From assembly GCF_034190915.1 (NCBI RefSeq), contig NW_026947514.1:2253701-2317700 (forward strand): 64,000 bases of DNA, read 5' to 3'. Source of the stretch: Cavia porcellus (Eukaryota > Chordata > Mammalia > Rodentia > Caviidae). Positions 62,685 to 64,000 of the stretch are shown piece after piece. Position 1 is the first letter of the stretch; each line of letters begins with the position of its first letter. The position numbers and the translations under genes are program-made. Below the pieces are notes generated by a model. That model searched no databases. It was not told the origin of the DNA and saw nothing but the letters and a program-made list of their open reading frames with translations.

Positions 62685-63297
62685 GCTTCTTTGGAAAAAG
62701 ATGTTTATTAAACAATTTTAATTGTCATAAAATGACTAAAATGGGTTTTAAAAATTAAGGCTCTTCTCTTTCTGTGGATTGCCAGAACAATGTAAAAATA
62801 ATATCATCAACCCTGCTCAACGCTTTGTTCCTAAAGTTAAATTTCATAGATTCCTAAACATTTTATGATTAAGATAAAAAATTGGACTATAAATGACAAT
62901 TAATGGCCTTCTGTACTGAACATACACTCTGATCTGGTGTACAATATTCTAGTCGAGTAGTTAAGAAAAATATTCCAGTTAAAGCATCGATTTTAGGTTT
63001 AGCGCTTGAAGTCACTGTTCCCCACGGTCATGATTCCCTACGCTGCAGGACCGGACACAGGACGCTACCCCGGGCTCTACGGTGACTGACTCGGCTGGCA
63101 ATTAGTTGGATTATATAGTTTTAAATGCTCTAAGGTGAATTACCAAATGATTCAGAATTACATGGCATGCAGTATCCAAAATTATGGCTCTGATGCATTT
63201 CGATTTACATTAAGAAGAAGTGTCATTCACAGTCATTGTACACCCGCCCTCCCGCAGAAAAACTCCCCACCTACTCAGTCCTAGGTCTGGTGCAGCG
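62685..63297 (-). other. WDR20: WDR20 3' UTR with poly(A) signal
   Basis: AT-rich conserved-looking sequence downstream of the WDR20 stop on the minus strand. AATAAA on the minus strand at 62709-62704 suggests a poly(A) site near 62685, giving a 3' UTR of about 600 nt. Confidence 0.7.
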
Positions 63298-64000
63298 TTA
63301 AGGGTTAAAACTTACCACTTTACCAGGCCTTCCCCATGTGCAAATAAACCCCTCCTGACAAGCAGTGACTATACAGTCTTCGAGAAAAATTAACACAGTC
63401 AGCCTCTCGTGCGCTATCTTTTTACAGATCAGCGGCTCTAACAAGGGAACGTCTTCCATCCGAGGGCACAAGGCCGTGCCCAGAGTTTTGGCGGGGTCCG
63501 TTTTGGTTTTCGTCACGAGGTTCAGTTTGTCACTGCTCTTGCTGGAGATGTGCCCCATGCTATGGTTCCGCTTGTGGTCTTTCTCGTGGTGCCGGTCCTT
63601 CCGGTCGTGCAGGGAGAGGGTCGCGAACTTGCTGACCCCGGATGCCACAGCCCCATCCACGACGCTGCTCTTACTGCCGGCGTTGGACACAGCCGAGTGG
63701 GGGAGGCTGTTGGACCGGGGCAGCGGTGGGGGCGCGGCGGTGGCAGGCGGTGCCACGCTGTTCCCGTTGCTCCCAGGGGGCGGGCTTGTGGCATTCATGA
63801 CGTTGGTGTGCGTCCTCGCCCTGGAGAGCGGCTGGTGGGGGAAGAGGATATCTTCTGTGAGGTCCCACAGGCACAGCTGCGTGTCCTGGCCCACCGAGCC
63901 GAAGCGGTAGGTGACGCTGACCGGGCGGCTGTCAGTAGAGTTCCGCTTGGACAGCCGTGACTGCGTGCTGTTGGCGCGGTCTCTGCCAAAGTGCAGGAGG
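63298..64000 (-). CDS. WDR20: WDR20 C-terminal coding exon (partial, runs off window)
   Basis: The frame enters at the window edge and ends with TAA at 63300-63298. It reads FGRDRANSTQSRLSKRNSTD, then SVTYRFGSVGQDTQLCLWDL, then a Ser/Pro-rich linker with PPPLPRSNSLPHSAVSNAGS, a His/Lys-rich segment HDRKDRHHEKDHKRNHSMGH, and a last WD-like part ending FICTWGRPGKVVSFNP. This matches WDR20, a WD40-repeat cofactor that binds and activates the USP12 and USP46 deubiquitinases with WDR48. The linker lies between the last two blades. The codons PPATAAPPPLP differ from human (TTPGNSVPPPLP-like). The upstream part of the gene lies outside the window. Confidence 0.97.
   Translation of the reverse strand, partial: LLHFGRDRANSTQSRLSKRNSTDSRPVSVTYRFGSVGQDTQLCLWDLTEDILFPHQPLSRARTHTNVMNATSPPPGSNGNSVAPPATAAPPPLPRSNSLPHSAVSNAGSKSSVVDGAVASGVSKFATLSLHDRKDRHHEKDHKRNHSMGHISSKSSDKLNLVTKTKTDPAKTLGTALCPRMEDVPLLEPLICKKIAHERLTVLIFLEDCIVTACQEGFICTWGRPGKVVSFNP
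63310..63316 (-). promoter_or_regulatory. WDR20: Internal splice donor in WDR20 last exon
   Basis: On the minus strand AAAGTG|GTAAGT lies 16-19 nt before the stop codon. The last codons VSFNP and the stop arise by reading through this consensus donor, so a spliced isoform with a different C-terminus is possible. Confidence 0.6.

Noticed and set aside
1..64000. CRISPR arrays, bacterial operons, phage or toxin systems
   Set aside because: None seen; intron-exon genes, SINEs and LINEs throughout show mammalian nuclear DNA.

Overview
This is a mammalian nuclear genome window with intron-exon genes, CpG-island promoters and dense SINE/LINE content. The SINEs are monomeric 7SL-derived B1-like copies plus many copies of a tRNA-Ala-like ID-type element with a GGTACC-containing tail. 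That points to a rodent, but not a typical mouse or rat repeat set. I cannot fix the family from the sequence; a castorimorph-like lineage is a guess only.

Gene order is (TECPR2 5' end, minus) - CINP (plus, 5 coding exons, 212 aa) - ZNF839 (minus, 9 coding exons, 826 aa) - tRNA-Ile(AAT) (minus) - MOK kinase (plus, 12 coding exons, about 389 aa) - WDR20 3' end (minus). This is the conserved synteny of human 14q32 (WDR20-MOK-ZNF839-CINP-TECPR2). I rebuilt the exons from splice sites and reading phase; every coding junction keeps frame, except that the start of MOK exon 11 is uncertain.

Region by region: 1-1.5 kb is a CpG-rich bidirectional TECPR2/CINP promoter. CINP fills 1.5-5.4 kb. CINP and ZNF839 converge tail to tail at 5.4-7.3 kb. 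ZNF839 fills 7.3-19.2 kb, and its large intron 1 holds a near-full-length retroposed 7SL RNA copy. 19.3-26.8 kb is intergenic, with the tRNA gene beside a CpG-rich patch. The MOK promoter at 26.8-27.1 kb carries two RFX X-box-like sites, in keeping with MOK being a cilium-linked kinase. MOK runs from 27.1 to 54.8 kb. Its intron 2 is dominated by a long degraded minus-strand L1 into which a half-LINE (L1 ORF1 without ORF2) and several young ID-type SINEs have inserted. 54.8-62.7 kb is GC-rich sequence between MOK and WDR20 with one frameshifted coding-like island. 62.7-64 kb is the WDR20 3' UTR and part of its terminal coding exon.

The genes are not an operon. They are neighbours kept together by conserved synteny: a replication and ribosome-biogenesis cofactor (CINP), a poorly known zinc-finger protein (ZNF839), a ciliary MAPK-like kinase (MOK) and a deubiquitinase cofactor (WDR20). 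I found no sign of a new multi-gene system. The most unusual structures are the half-LINE with a degenerate array of about 150 bp units, the paired X-boxes, and a 75-bp duplicate of MOK exon 8.
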